Shown piece after piece: positions 32,161 to 43,313 of a stretch of 64,000 nucleotides of DNA (position 1 is the first letter of the stretch; each line of letters begins with the position of its first letter). The DNA is from Aristolochia californica (lineage: Eukaryota; Streptophyta; Magnoliopsida; Piperales; Aristolochiaceae): the NCBI GenBank assembly GCA_029961685.1, contig JARWKL010000008.1, forward strand, positions 23,159,981 through 23,223,980, written 5' to 3'. The position numbers and the translations under genes are program-made. The notes under the pieces were generated by a model. It was given only the letters and a program-made list of their open reading frames with translations, was not told where the DNA came from and searched no databases.

Positions 32161-33522
32161 AACCTGCATTGTGCTTGCACTGCGTAGACCATTCATAGCA
32201 TGAAGGGAAATCTCTGGACCTTCTTGGTCAGTTTCCACAATTTCTTCCTCTTGTGGTATTTCTTCTCCACCCTCCCACAGACATATACTGCATAATCGTT
32301 TGCAGTGGTGACCAAAAACATACTGTTCATCTCAGTTAAAACAGAGGCCCTTGGCCTTTCTCTGCTCCATTTCCTGTCTAGTAAGTTTTTTGAAGTAAGG
32401 AGCAGGTGGAGCTGAATTACAGATGTCTGGGCGTGGGGCTGCACTGTCTCTAAATCTTGGAGGTCCATAGGAATGGTTTGGCGCAGAGGCATTGTGCCTT
32501 CCTGGCCAAGCTGGTTTTCTGACCAGTGACTCCTTTAGAACACGCTGCTTGTGCTCAATTGCTCTGGCTAAATTCATAGCGTGGTCTAAATCTGTAGGAG
32601 CATGTAATTCAACTTCTAAACGCAGAGCTTCTGTCACACCAGCAGTAAAAATATGAACATACTGTGTGTGGCTAACAAACTGGTTTGCTCGGGCTAACCC
32701 TTCCTGGAAGGTCTTTTGGTACACCTCTAGTGTTCCAGTTTGTTTGTAATTGATTAATTCGCCCAATGGATTGCTACTAGCAGGAGGACCAAATCTCATC
32801 ATGCAAGACTGTCTAAAAGTTGCCCAATCCTGAACCACTTGGTCATTTTGGAATTGGTGGTACCATAGAAGCGCTTCATCGAGCATGTGGTAGGTGGCCA
32901 AATACACTTTCTCATCCGCAGGTGTTTTTTGATGGTAAAAGAACTGATCACACTTGGCTAACCAAATCAAAGGGTCCTTAGACCCATCATACGTAGGAAA
33001 GTCAAGATTTAAATACCTGGGCACAGTGTTTGGTCCTTGAACGGCAGGCCCCAAATGGGAATGGTGTTGACGCATTGGTGGTTGTGGGGGAGGTGGTGGG
33101 TGGAATGGATGGTGTTCGGCCGGTGGAGAGTAGGCAGCTGGAGGTTGGGCTCGTGTATCATGGTCCTCTTGTCGCCGGAGGAGAGCTTGGATGGCAGCAT
33201 CCATTGATTTTATTGCCTCACGCAAATCAGAGGTTGTTTGACGCACCTCTTCCAGGGCATGAGCCTGGTTATCTATCCTTTGCCTATTATCTTCCACTAA
33301 CTGTCTCAAATCGTCAGGGGAAGAGGAATCCCCAAGGGTGGACCTGTCTGATACCAAGATGTTAGGTTCTTCCCTTGCCATGGATCGAGTCACCCTTCTT
33401 TCCTCTCTTCCCTCCATGGATGATCTTGACGTTGGAAGAGAAACCTTGTTTCTTGAACGTGTAATGGTGGAACTCAATTTAGAATGAAGGACGTTTGGAG
33501 GAAGCTCAACCTTGGACCTCAA
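32161..33522 (-). pseudogene. gag: F gag (396-codon ORF), initiated in the LTR
   Basis: The ORF 33522-32332 starts in the 5' LTR and crosses the primer site as I-L-V-S-D-R-S-T-L-G-D-S-S-S. A helical region follows, then a Pro/His-rich linker. The Gag core is P-R-Y-L-N-L-D-F-P-T-Y-D-G-S-K-D-P-L-I-W-L, with F-Q-E-G-L-A-R-A-N. It stops inside the zinc knuckle (C-F-N-stop-D-E-Q-Y), whose rest, G-H-H-C, is at about 32300-32315. The longest Gag in the window; one nonsense mutation separates it from pol. Confidence 0.92.
33347..33356 (-). other. Primer-binding site of F (tRNA-iMet)
   Basis: TCTGATACCA, 3 bp from the LTR, translated in frame as part of Gag. Confidence 0.9.
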
Positions 33523-33809
33523 AGGGAGAATCTGACCTTGACCTCTGAGGGAGAATCAGACCTGTAAAATATAATTTTCTCAATACTTGCCTCTCTTTTA
33601 CTTCATGTCCCCCTAAATAGGGTTGAGGACGAAAATACAAAGATGACCCATTAGGTCAAGTGGTTCACGCCACATTACACTGAACCAACCCAAAATAAAC
33701 CAAACCAAATAAAGTTAACCAAACCGAATTGAAATTACATGAAAATTAAATTGACATAATTTAATTCCTATGCCTATGGATAACTCGTGATGCTATGGAG
33801 TCCATAATA
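33360..33809 (-). repeat. 5' LTR of F
   Basis: TGTTAGGTTCTTCCC to GGAGTCCATAATA (terminal C changed to T). Contains the gag start at 33522. Confidence 0.93.
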
Positions 33810-33814
33810 GGGAA

Positions 33815-34114
33815 GGATTTGGGGGTCTTGGAACGCCCAATGATGAAGGGACGTGAGCCTTTGAAGAAGCTCCAACCTTAGGCCTCTTTAGAGAGAGTAC
33901 CTGATCTCATTTAGACTAATTGATTAATGCTTGCTTCCATTCAATCACTTGACGCCCTAAATAGATCAAGGGAAACATCAAAGGTTCTATAATTACAATT
34001 AGACCCTTATGGAACTTCAAATTACAATTAAACCCCTAAGGTTCTGAAATACAAGTTTACACCATCTCTTCTCTTCTCCGGTTCGCCACTCTTGATGCTA
34101 TGGAGTCCATAACA
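33815..34114 (-). repeat. 5' LTR of E, outer part
   Basis: Resumes the LTR of E after F and its duplicated GGGAA. Ends GGAGTCCATAACA, then copia sequence. Confidence 0.85.
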
Positions 34115-34375
34115 TACTTATCTCTAGGGATGTTACTTTTTTGAGGACACATTTTTTTGTTCTAACAACTCCAAGACCTATCGTGCCACTTGATGTGGAT
34201 CTCCTTCAAGCCCCTAAAGCAACAGTCGATACCACACTTGACCGAAAATTTGATACGAGGTCCATATCCATACCCTCTATATTTGTCCCACAGTCATATC
34301 AGAAGGCTTTGAAACATCTAAGATAGAAGACAGCAATGGAAGAAGATATCAATGCGTTATATGACAATCAAACAT
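34115..34375 (+). pseudogene. pol: Ty1/copia pol fragment, copy 2 (left part)
   Basis: Starts TACTTATCTCTAGGG, identical to position 24336 onward, and runs to CAATCAAACAT where H is inserted. It codes (with stops) for the linker between copia integrase and RT. About ten differences separate it from copy 1 over 330 bp. It continues after H at 39702. Confidence 0.88.
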
Positions 34376-34819
34376 TGTTAGGTTCTTCCCTTGCCATGGA
34401 TCGAGTCACCCTTCTTTCCTCTCTTCAGTCCATGGATGATCTTGACGTCGAATTCTTGTTTCTTGAACAAGTAATGGTGGAACTCAATTAGAACGAAGGA
34501 GCTTTGGAGGAAGCTCAACCTTGGACCTCAAAGGGAGAAATCCGACCTAGACCTCTGAGGGAGAATCTAACCTGTAAAATATAATTTTCTCAATACTTGC
34601 CTCTCTTCTCATTCATGTCCCCCTAAATAGGGTTGAGGACGAAAAATACAAAGATGACCCATAGGTCAAGTGGTTCACGCCACATTACACTGAACCAACC
34701 CAAAGTGAACCAAACCAAATAAAGTAAACCAAACCGAATTGAAATTACATGAAAAGTAAATTGACATAATTTAATCCCTATGTCTATGGATAACTCGTGA
34801 TGCTATGGAGTCCATAACA
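34376..34819 (-). repeat. 3' LTR of H
   Basis: TGTTAGGTTC to GGAGTCCATAACA, 444 bp. Polypurine-tract complement with 13 C at 34823-34835. The pol stop codon TGA (34820-34822) lies exactly at the LTR edge. Confidence 0.95.
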
Positions 34820-36360
34820 TCACCCCCCCCCCCCCTGGAGAAAGAGTTTGTCCTCAAGCTCAAAGTATGGGTAGAGGGTGCGAAATGCCGCTAATGGTTC
34901 CCATGTTGTGTCACTGGGGTCAGCATCTGCCCATTGCACTAAGATTGCCCAATCACCCTGAATACAGGGAGTTTGTAATACCTGTGCCGGGGTAGAAAGT
35001 ACACGTCCCTCATGGAGTGGGGGCAGCGGGGTGTGCAAGAAAGGCGAATCACCTTGGAAGGCCTTTAATTGTGTGACATGAAAGACGTTGTGAATTATGG
35101 CCTCTGGCGGAAGCTGCAATCTGTAGGCCACTATCCCAATGCGGTCCATCACCTGAAAGGGACCATAATATTTAGGAGAGAGCTTCTGACATTTGGAGGC
35201 TATCAATGACAGCTGCCTGTAGTGTTGGAGACGCAACCAAACATAATCTCCAGGAGAAAAGAAGACTTCCCGGTGCTTCTTGTCATAATATTTTTTCATA
35301 GAATGTTGTGCCTCCTATAGATGAGTGTGCACCTCAGTGATGAATGTGTCTCTTTCAGCTAATGCTTGGTCCAAAGTGGCAAATTTAGAGGCCCCTGGTT
35401 CATAGGCTAAAAGATGTGGAGGTTCTCTACCATATACCACCTTGAATGGGGTTGTGCCGAATGCGCTGTGGTAGGAGGTGTTGTAACAGAACTCAGCCTA
35501 GGCGAGCCATTTAACCCACCTCTTAGGTGAGTCCCCCACGAAACAGCGGAGATACATTTCAATGGTTCTGTTGACGACCTCTATCTGACCATCAGTCTGC
35601 GGATGGCAGGCTGAAGAAAAGGCTAACGTTGTGCCCTGTAACTTGAAGAGTTCTTTCCAGAAGGTACTTGTAAAGATTGCATCCCTATCACTGGTAATTG
35701 AATTAGGCATTCCATGTAAGCGGACAATGTTATCCATAAAAGTTTGAGCTACCTAAGTTCCAGTGTAAGGATGCGCCAGAGGAATGAAATGCCCATACTT
35801 AGAGAAACGATCCACCATTACAAGGATAACAGATTTACCCAACAAAGAGGGAAGTCCATCTATGAAGTCCATAGAAATATCATACCAGACCTGTGACGGA
35901 AGCTAAAGTGGTTGGAGCAACCCAGCTGGACTTAATGTTTCAGCTTTATTCCGTTGACAAGTCTGACAAGCCGCCACATAATCAGCTATACTGCGCTTCA
36001 TGCCCCTCCAATAAAATTCCCTACTGATCCGAAAATATGTTTTTTGTCAGCCCTCATGTGTACTGTCATGGAAGGAGGCTAAAATGCTGTTAATCAGAGG
36101 GGATGTGTGGTGTAGAAAAATTCTGTTTTTTTAGAGGACAAGATTGTCCTGAACCCTCCAATGGTTTGTCGTTATCCCCTGCTGGATGTCCTGGCATAAG
36201 GAGATAATATCCGGGTACTGTTGTGCCTCTTCCTGTATAGAATACAACAAGAGAGCTCTGGGTTGACTGATGGCATTTAATTGCCGCTCTGGAATGTCCC
36301 GGCGAGATAAGACATCAGCCCCGACATTCAAACTTCCCGGTTTATACTCGACAGAAAAGT
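34820..36360 (-). pseudogene. pol: H integrase and chromodomain
   Basis: 34820-35299: [20 protein letters not shown], then a chromodomain with W-A-I-L-V-Q-W-A-D-A-D-P-S-D-T-T-W-E-P-L and Y-F-E-L-E-D-K-L-F-L. 35498-35737: T-S-D-R-D-A-I-F, D-G-Q-I-E-V-V-N-R (catalytic Glu kept). Zinc domain near 35960-36080. Stops near 35320, 35495, 35755 and 35905 break the frame. 36131-36331 is the RNase H-integrase linker. Confidence 0.9.
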
Positions 36361-37461
36361 CAAACCATAAGCTTACTTAACCAATGCCGTTGTGGTGAAG
36401 TAGTGAGACGCTGCTCAAGAAGATACTTGAGGCTGCAATGATCAGTGCGAATAAAAAAAGAACATCCCCATAGATAAGTGCGCCAATGTTGTATAGCTTT
36501 CGCCAATCCGATCAATTCCCTCTCATAAGCTGCCAACTTGTGGTGGTGTTGGCCCAGTTGACGGCTAAAATAAGCAATCGGGTGGCCCTGTTGGTGCAAC
36601 ACTGCGCCAATACCGCCCCCCGAAGCATCACATTCCACTACAAATGACTCCTCAAAGTCGGGGAGCTGCAAAACTGGGGCTGAAGATAAGGCGTCTTTCA
36701 ATTGCTGAAAGGAATGAGCTGCTGTCTCTGACCAGGTAAAAGCATTTTTCTTGAGGAGATTGTTGAGCGGAGCTACAAGTTGGCCATAGCTACGAATAAA
36801 TTTTCTATAATATCCAGCTAGGCCCAAAAATCCTCTTAAGGTTGTAATAGATGTAGGAATAGGCCACTCTGTGACCGCCTGTATCTTACTCTGGTATACC
36901 TTCACCCCTGCTGCTGAAATAACGTGGCCCAAGTATATCACTTCTGATGTGCCCATAGAACATTTTGACCGATTTAAAACCAAATGATGTGAACGTATAA
37001 GAGAAAATACCTGGTGAAGGTGCTGAAGATGTTCTTCCCAGCTGTTGCTATAGACCAAAATATCGTCGAAAAATACCAATACATTTTTTTCTCAAGAGAG
37101 AGGAAAATACCTCATTCATGAGGGCCTGGAAGGTGGAAGGCGCATTTGACAGACCAAATGGCATTACGAGGAATTCAAAATGGCCATGATGCATGCGGAA
37201 CGCTGTTTTCTCCACATCTAATGGATGAACTCGGATTTTATGATAGCCAGATTTCAAATCGAGTTTAGTAAAAATAGTAGCTCCATGGAGCTCGTCTAAC
37301 AGCTCGTCCACCACTGGAATAGGAAATTTATCTTTAATCGTATGGGCATTGAGTTGTCGGTAATCCACACAGAACCTCCATGACTTATCATGCTTGGGGA
37401 CTAATAATACCGGTGAAGAAAAAGGAGACCTGCTGGGCTGAATAATGCCCTGTGCTAACAT
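36360..37461 (-). pseudogene. pol: H reverse transcriptase and RNase H
   Basis: 37048-37461: [33 protein letters not shown] one-base shift just before the active site (run of T near 37085) moves to frame 36360-37079, which has [28 protein letters not shown] and R-T-D-H-C-S-L-K-Y-L. So the catalytic residues are intact but one frameshift separates the fingers from the palm. Confidence 0.92.
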
Positions 37462-37470
37462 CTACTCACA

Positions 37471-38040
37471 CTACCTTTCAATCTCATCCTTCTGTAAGTG
37501 AAGGTAACGATACGGACGCACCACTACCGGCTCGGTACCCGTTTTCAAATGGATACGGTGATCACAGTGCCTAAGTGGCGGTAAGGCAGTAGGGTCTTGA
37601 AAGATATCTTCAAATTCTTTAAGTAAGTGAGATAACTTACATGTGTTTGTGGACTGGACCTGCACAACCTGTAGTGCGCAGGTGAGTGGTGCTTGTGTGC
37701 CATGCAATATAATCTGATGTTGGTCCTCTATAAAAGACATGGTCAGAGCTTGGAAATCCTATAGTATTGATCCCAACAATTGTAGCCATTTAATTCCTAA
37801 CACCAAATTGAATCATGATAGTGAAATCACCAGAAAATCTGCAACAAATGCATATCCTTCAATATCAAAGTGTGTGGCTGGTGATATGCCTACACTAGCA
37901 ATTTTAGCCCCATTGGCTACTGATACAGAAAGACCAGTCTGTTGCTGTACTACTAACCCAAGTTGTTCTGCCGCCTGTTGACTGATGAAATTATGTGTAC
38001 TGCCCGAGTCAACTAAAGCCAGTAACTGTAAAGGATGTAA
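37471..38040 (-). pseudogene. pol: H protease and RT N-terminus
   Basis: A-L-V-D-S-G-S-T-H-N-F-I-S at about 37976-38014, then F-L-V-I-S-L and V-L-G-I-K-W-L-Q with stops (for example after G-S-I-L near 37760). Frame 37471-37740 gives the RT start C-D-H-R-I-H-L-K-T-G-T-E-P. A nonsense codon (TAA) at 38041 separates it from gag. Confidence 0.87.
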
Positions 38041-39365
38041 TTAGGCCTTAACCTGCATTGTGCTTGAAATGCGTAGACCAGTCATAGCATGAAGGGAAAT
38101 CTCTGGACCTTCTTGGTCAGTTTCCACAGTTTCCTCCTCTGGTGATATTTCTTCTCCATCCTCCCACAGACATATACTGAATAATCGTTTGCAGTGGTGT
38201 CCAATGACATACTGTTCATCATAGTTAAAACAGAGGCCCTTGGCCTTTCTCTTGTCCATTTCCTGTCTAGTAAGTTTTTTGAAGTAAGGAGCAGGTGGAG
38301 CTGAATTAGAGATGTCTGGGCGTGGGGCTGTACTGTCTCTAAATCTTGGAGGTCCATAGGAAGGGTTTGGCACTGAGGCATTGTGCCTCCCTGGCCAAGT
38401 TGGTTTTCTGGCCGGTGACTCCTTTAGAACACGCTGCTTGTGCTCAATTGCCCTGGCTAAATTCATAGCGTGGTCTAAATCTGTAGGAGCATGTAATTCA
38501 ACTTCTAATCGCAAAGCTTCTGTCAAACCAGCAGTAAAAATATGAACATACTGTGTGTGGCTAACAAACTGGTTTGCTCGGGCTAACCTTTCCTGGAAGG
38601 TCTTTTGGCACACCTCTAGTGTTCCAGTTTGTTGTAATTGATTAATTCTCCCAATGGATTGCTACTAGCTGGAGGACCAAATCTCATCATGCAAGACTGT
38701 CTAAAAGTTGCCCAATCCTGAACCACTTGGTCATTTCGGAATTGGTGGTACCATAGAAGCGCTTCATCGAGCATGTGGTAGGCGGCCAAATACACTTTCT
38801 CATCCGCAGGTATTTTTTGATGATAAAAGAACTGATCACACTTGGCTAACCAAATCAAAGGCTCCTTAGACCCATCATACGTAGGAAAGTCAAGTTTTAA
38901 ATACCTGGGCACAGTGTTTGGTCCTTGAACGGCAGGCCCCAGATGGGGATGATGTTGACGCATTGGTGGTTGTGGGGGAGGTGGTGGGTGGAATGGATGG
39001 TGGTCGGCCGGTGGAGAGTAGGCAGATGGTGGTTGGGCGCGTGTATCATGGTCTTCTTGTCGCAGGAGGAGAGCTTGGATGGCAGCATCCATTGATTTTA
39101 TTGCCTCACGCAAATTAGAGGTTGTTTGACGCACCTCTTCCAAGGCATGTGCCTGGTTATTTGTCCTCTGCCTAGTATCTTCCACTAACTGTCTCAAATC
39201 GTCAGGGGAAGAGGAATCCCCAAGGGTGGACCTGTCTGATACCAAGATGTTAGGTTCTTCCCTTGCCATGGATCGAGTCACCCTTCTTTCCTCTCTTCCC
39301 TCCATGGATGATCTTGACGTTGGAAGAGAATTCTTGTTTCTTGAACGAGTAATGGTGGAACTCAA
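38041..39365 (-). pseudogene. gag: H gag, initiated in the LTR
   Basis: 39365-38616 opens in the LTR, crosses the primer site as L-V-S-D-R-S-T-L-G-D-S-S-S, and has P-R-Y-L-K-L-D-F-P-T-Y-D-G-S. A 1-base loss near 38630 shifts to 38613-38041, with F-Q-E-R-L-A-R-A-N and a knuckle C-F-N-Y-D-E-Q-Y-V-I-G-H-H-C whose second Cys is Tyr. Apart from these it is close to the Gag of F. Confidence 0.9.
39235..39244 (-). other. Primer-binding site of H (tRNA-iMet)
   Basis: TCTGATACCA, 3 bp from the LTR. Confidence 0.9.
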
Positions 39366-39696
39366 TTAGAACGAAGGAGCTTTGGAGGAAGCTCAACCTT
39401 GGACCTCAAAGGGAGAAATCCGACCTAGACCTCTGAGGGAGAATCTGACCTGTAAAATATAATTTTCTCAATACTTGCCTCTCTTCTCATTCACGTCCCC
39501 CTAAATAGGGTTGAGGACGAAAATACAAAGATGACTCATAGGTCAAGTGGTTCACGCCACATTACACTGAACCAACCCAAAGTGAACCAAACCAAATAAA
39601 TTAAACCAAACCGAATTGAAATTACATGAAAATTAAATTGACATAATTTAATTCCTATGCCTATGGATAACTCGTGATGCTATAGAGTCCATAACA
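39248..39696 (-). repeat. 5' LTR of H
   Basis: TGTTAGGTTC to GAGTCCATAACA, 449 bp; contains the gag start codon at 39365. Confidence 0.95.
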
Positions 39697-39701
39697 AACA
39701 T

Positions 39702-39785
39702 GCATCTTGGTTCCGCTTCCTTTTGTGAAGAAACCCATGGGCTGTAAATGAGTTTTTATCATCAAGCACAATGTCGATGGTTCAA
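39702..39785 (+). pseudogene. pol: Ty1/copia pol fragment, copy 2 (right part)
   Basis: Resumes the copia frame after H: L-V-P-L-P-F-V-K-K-P-M-G-C-K, a stop, then V-F-I-I-K-H-N-V-D-G-S, the N terminus of copia RT. It fades out near 39785. Confidence 0.8.
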
Positions 39786-40040
39786 TGGGTCATGGAGAAA
39801 TGGATAATGAATAATTTAAGTGGAGATAGTGGTCCAACACATGATACAACTACATACATAGCGCGACCAATGGGATTGTCTAAGATGCTCAAAGTTTGCA
39901 AACATATCGGCATTAGAATAAAGAGGGCAAATCTATAAAAATATTTATGTATGATCACCTATGAAAACAACATAATATCACTAGCAATGTGTGTTTATGC
40001 CTAGTGAAAATCATAGCTAGGTAAGAAAGGGCAGATGTAA
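39786..40040 (-). repeat. Repeat family D, partial copy
   Basis: Similar to 53530-53760 throughout: the 'taagtgg...gtggtccaacacatgatacaactacata' block, the 'gcaaacatat.ggcattagaat' block and 'tatgcctag.gaaaatcata'. No coding. From 40041 to 40645 I see only AT-rich unique-looking DNA. Confidence 0.65.
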
Positions 40041-40645
40041 TTATTTTTATTTTTATTTTGTTTTGATTCAACTTGCCCCACAAAATTCTTTAATGAGACA
40101 GAAAAACTAGTAAGAATTGCTTTAAAAAAAATAACTATATAAATAATAATACTTATCTTTGAATGTATGTTATATGAAAATAAATATATCATAAGAGAAC
40201 ATAAGAAAGAGGAGTTCCAATGGGAATCAGCTGGGACTTGTGAGCTGGTTTAGTCATGGGTTCTAACTACAATGAATATAATCATCCTGACTATGCCCTT
40301 AACCAGAATCTTGTCGAGCATCCACAGGCGTCAACTTTAACACTATGTCATCATTCACATCACATAGTCAAGAAAGAAAAAAAACAAGATCAAAATAAAT
40401 GAAAATTAAACTATTTTCACACTCAAATGCTATTTTTCATTTCTTGAGCCCCTTGCCTTTATACAAATAAGAGATACTTGAATTAAACCACACCTATCTG
40501 AAGAGCGAGCTTTGAAGAATGGAAAAGCTCAATGTCATCATCATCCTTGATAGGGGAATGACATTTACGACCATCACAACCTCTTTGCCCATGGTTATTT
40601 GTATCATCTTATACGCATTGGGTATTGATTGAGATGTATTGTATA

Positions 40646-41065
40646 TTAGCTAAGAAATCTCAGTTTTTTTGGCATAATATTACAAGTTACACTTCGATAT
40701 AAGGTTAAACTCCACAACTCTTTTAAAAAGTGGAGTATTGAGCATATCTCATTACATACCAGCTGCATTGGGGGTCTGATAAGGTTACTTTTGCCAGAAT
40801 TTAGGCCCGAGGAAGGATCTCCTTGAAAGTTTTTAGAAGAGTATATTTGGGAGATTCCAAATATTTCGCCTCTAGTTTCATTGTCTTTCGTCTCTCTCAG
40901 ATTTACTAAGATATCTTTGCAAAATTTGTTTCTTTTCGAATTTTCCCCAAACAGTACTCTAAAAAGTTGATTTTGTTGTATAGCTAAATGGAGGAGGTCT
41001 ATATGTCCAATATACTTGGAAATCGCTTTAAACAAATTTTCAAAAACTTGTGATTTAGATGTCAA
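40646..41065 (-). other. Unrecognised 139-codon ORF
   Basis: An uninterrupted frame of normal amino-acid composition in otherwise AT-rich DNA. The frame stays open upstream of the ATG for about another 11 codons, so it could be an exon rather than a whole gene. It contains L-F-K-A-I-S-K-Y-I-G-H-I-D-L-L-H-L-A, F-R-V-L-F-G-E-N and E-I-C-S-I-L-H-F-L-K-E-L-W. It reads like a helical cellular protein, not a retroelement. I do not recognise the family. No promoter, intron border or related copy was noticed nearby. Confidence 0.35.
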
Positions 41066-42539
41066 AGGTTTTGCTTGAAAATTTGAATGTAGTGGGTTTT
41101 ATTAATCAAAACTAGATTTGTTAATTAGAATCAACAAAAAAAAAATTCCTATGTTTTAAAAATTATTTTTGCATCTAAAACGTTAATGGATGATAGTTAT
41201 GGACATGTGGTGTTTCCTTAGTATTTTAGGAATAAGTTAATATTTTTGAGTGTGATGGATATAAAGTTTAGAGTTTAGGTTGGTATGTATTGTTTTTATT
41301 TTCCAATATTAGTTGATTTTAAGTTGACATTATGTTAACATCACTAATGATGTGACATTGATAACAATTAAAAATTAATTTTAAATTAAATTAAATTTGT
41401 TTAATATTGAATATCTAATTTTGATACATTATAGTAACAAATAGAAGTTTTAATATAGTATTGTATTTATTTTATATTATTAAATATTATAAAATTATAG
41501 TTCATAGTAAATTGAATAATACTATAATTAATAAAAAATATAATTATAGACATCTATTTAATTTGAATGAGGTAGATAAAATCAGACATTTTTGTACCCC
41601 CAACAATCATATTATGGAAGTAATTATAAAGCATACGATGGATACAATAGAGGTAGTACCTTAATCTCTTATAGTGATCCTTCTCGATTGTATGGGGCAA
41701 ACTCATCTTTGTCCAAACTACGAATTAATGACAATTCGTGTCATGATCGCCTTCTCCTTAAAGATGAGTTGGCTTTCGAATACCTATTTTATGAATAATA
41801 TGTCATCGACCCTTATAATAGTGAATAATTATTTAACTCTACTTTTAATCCATATCGTAAGTCTTCATTTTTTAGTTATTCACTTTATAAGTTTACATTG
41901 TTGATTATTCATAATGATATGTTTTATAATTGTTTGCGGATTTTTACTTTATCACTCATGAGGCCATTGATATACCATTTTGTGTTAAGTTTTTTTTTTT
42001 TTATTTCCTAGATTCTTTTAGATTATTATGATAACTATTGATTAGCATCAGCCCTACTTTCAATAGCTTTTGAGCACACTTTTTAATTGACTATTGATTA
42101 TGGCGGTGAGATTTGTGGCTATGGACTCATCTTATAATCACTATTTCAACCATAAAAACCCATCTTGCTACTATGAAATCAGTCATTAAGCCATTTAAGA
42201 AAATAACTGGTGATAAGAAATATGGCATAATATTTATTCTCTATTTTCATTGAAAAGTTACCATTAGCAGAGATAACCGTTGAGTTAAATTGAGATAAGA
42301 TTTTATGGTTTGATACACTTCATGTATCAAATTATATTTATATAGTAGCCAATAGAAAGACACCAACCCTCGAATGAAAAACTATTCTTAATATCAATTA
42401 AAACTGGAGTTGTAAGGAAGGAGAGAATTCATGTAAAAGGGTGTACATTTGTCAGTTCAAAGATAGAGAGGTTTGACCTCTCTAATTATTCTTATTGCAT
42501 CAACACATAGCATTACACTAGTATATCCTATCACTGATC
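41066..42539. other. AT-rich interval without supported gene
   Basis: Mostly AT-rich. A plus-strand stretch at 41590-41800 (Y-P-Q-Q-S-Y-Y-G-S-N-Y and following) has a Tyr/Ser/Gly-rich, protein-like composition but is broken and matches nothing I know. A T-run lies at 41990-42002. Confidence 0.4.
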
Positions 42540-42800
42540 AATGCATGTCTGAGTTCATGTGAAAGCTACCTCTTTTAAAGTTTTAAGATATGTAGTTATC
42601 AAAAGTGAAAACAAAAACCTTTTATAGTCTAAAACAAGCTTCTAAAGCTTGGTTTGCCCGATTAGCTCTTTCTTCACTGATTTTGGTTTTATACCTAACA
42701 AATTTGATTCTTTCTTATTTTGTTATCACCTAGGATTTGAATGTTTATACTTACTCCTATATGTAGATGACAATAAAATTACAGAAAACTACTCTTGAGG
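42540..42800 (+). pseudogene. pol: Ty1/copia RT remnant
   Basis: Plus translation across frames gives Y-S-L-K-Q-A-S-K-A-W-F-A-R, F-F-T-D-F-G-F-I-P-N-K-F-D-S and C-L-Y-L-L-L-Y-V-D-D. These are the copia RT blocks from K-Q-A-P-R-A-W-F to the catalytic Y-V-D-D. The catalytic pair is present but the frame is broken. It may be the continuation of the copia copy at 39702, now 2.7 kb away. Confidence 0.75.
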
Positions 42801-42908
42801 GGAGTGTTGACAAAGTAGTAGTGGCATTTCTTGAAATTAAATGGTTAAACGGCATATTTTGTAATTACTAAGTGTTTTAATTTTTTCTTTCGTTATCATG
42901 TATTAAGG

Positions 42909-43313
42909 TGTTATGGTCCTGGATCTGACACAAGGATTCTTTAGGAGGATTTGGGATCTGCCACGGGTTACGGGTCTTCCATGTATTACTACAGGGATAG
43001 TAGGAAAACATGGGGAAGACGAAGATCAATGGAGGATGAGAGAATACGTGGGTTTTTGAGGAAAACCCTAACCTCGAGATCAAGAAGGTGATCTCAAGCC
43101 TGTTTACGCTTGATTTAACCTAATTCTCAATGCTTCCATTTCTCATTACTCTTACCCCTTAAATAGGGTCCCCATTAGGGTTTGGGATAAAATATTACAA
43201 AAATACCCCTATAAATAAAATATTCCAAAAATACCCTTGTGGCCTAAACTGAAATAAAATAAAGTAAATTGAAGAAAAATAACTAAAATAATAATATTTT
43301 TATGTGCATAACA
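42909..43313 (-). repeat. 3' LTR of I
   Basis: 405 bp, TGTTATGGTCC to GTGCATAACA; strong similarity to 47124-47442 (about 85-90% by eye), with short indels. Confidence 0.9.

Larger units (their letters stand above)
28480..33809 (-). mobile_element. Chromovirus F (complete), nested in the LTR of E
   Basis: 5.3 kb with LTRs 28480-28927 and 33360-33809 that are nearly identical, apart from a 7-bp deletion after the first TGT of the left one and a C-to-T change near the end of the right one. Exact GGGAA duplications flank it (28475-28479 and 33810-33814). Gag, PR, RT, RNase H, integrase and chromodomain are on the minus strand. RT F-F-D-D and integrase D-D-E residues are kept, but several stops and frameshifts are present. 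Close relative of H. Confidence 0.95.
24665..34114 (-). mobile_element. Chromovirus E (3' end lost), carrying nested F
   Basis: Minus-strand gag, PR, RT, RNase H and integrase up to 24665, where the integrase frame passes abruptly into copia DNA; the 3' LTR and chromodomain are absent. The 5' LTR is split by element F: 28404-28479 and 33815-34114. Joining the parts gives one LTR of 376 bp ending GGAGTCCATAACA, followed by copia sequence TACTT. The left junction is not a normal insertion end, so it reflects deletion or recombination. Confidence 0.88.
34376..39696 (-). mobile_element. Chromovirus H (complete), inserted in copia copy 2
   Basis: 5.3 kb, LTRs 34376-34819 and 39248-39696, differing at roughly 15 positions plus a 7-bp deletion. 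Exact AACAT duplications (34371-34375 and 39697-39701). All coding domains are present on the minus strand. The catalytic residues I can read are intact (F-F-D-D; D-G-Q-I-E-V-V-N-R), but about ten stops and frameshifts are scattered. Same family as F. Confidence 0.96.

Noticed and set aside
33815..34114. Separate truncated LTR of another element
   Set aside because: It continues the LTR of E exactly after the GGGAA duplication of F, so it is the other half of the same LTR.
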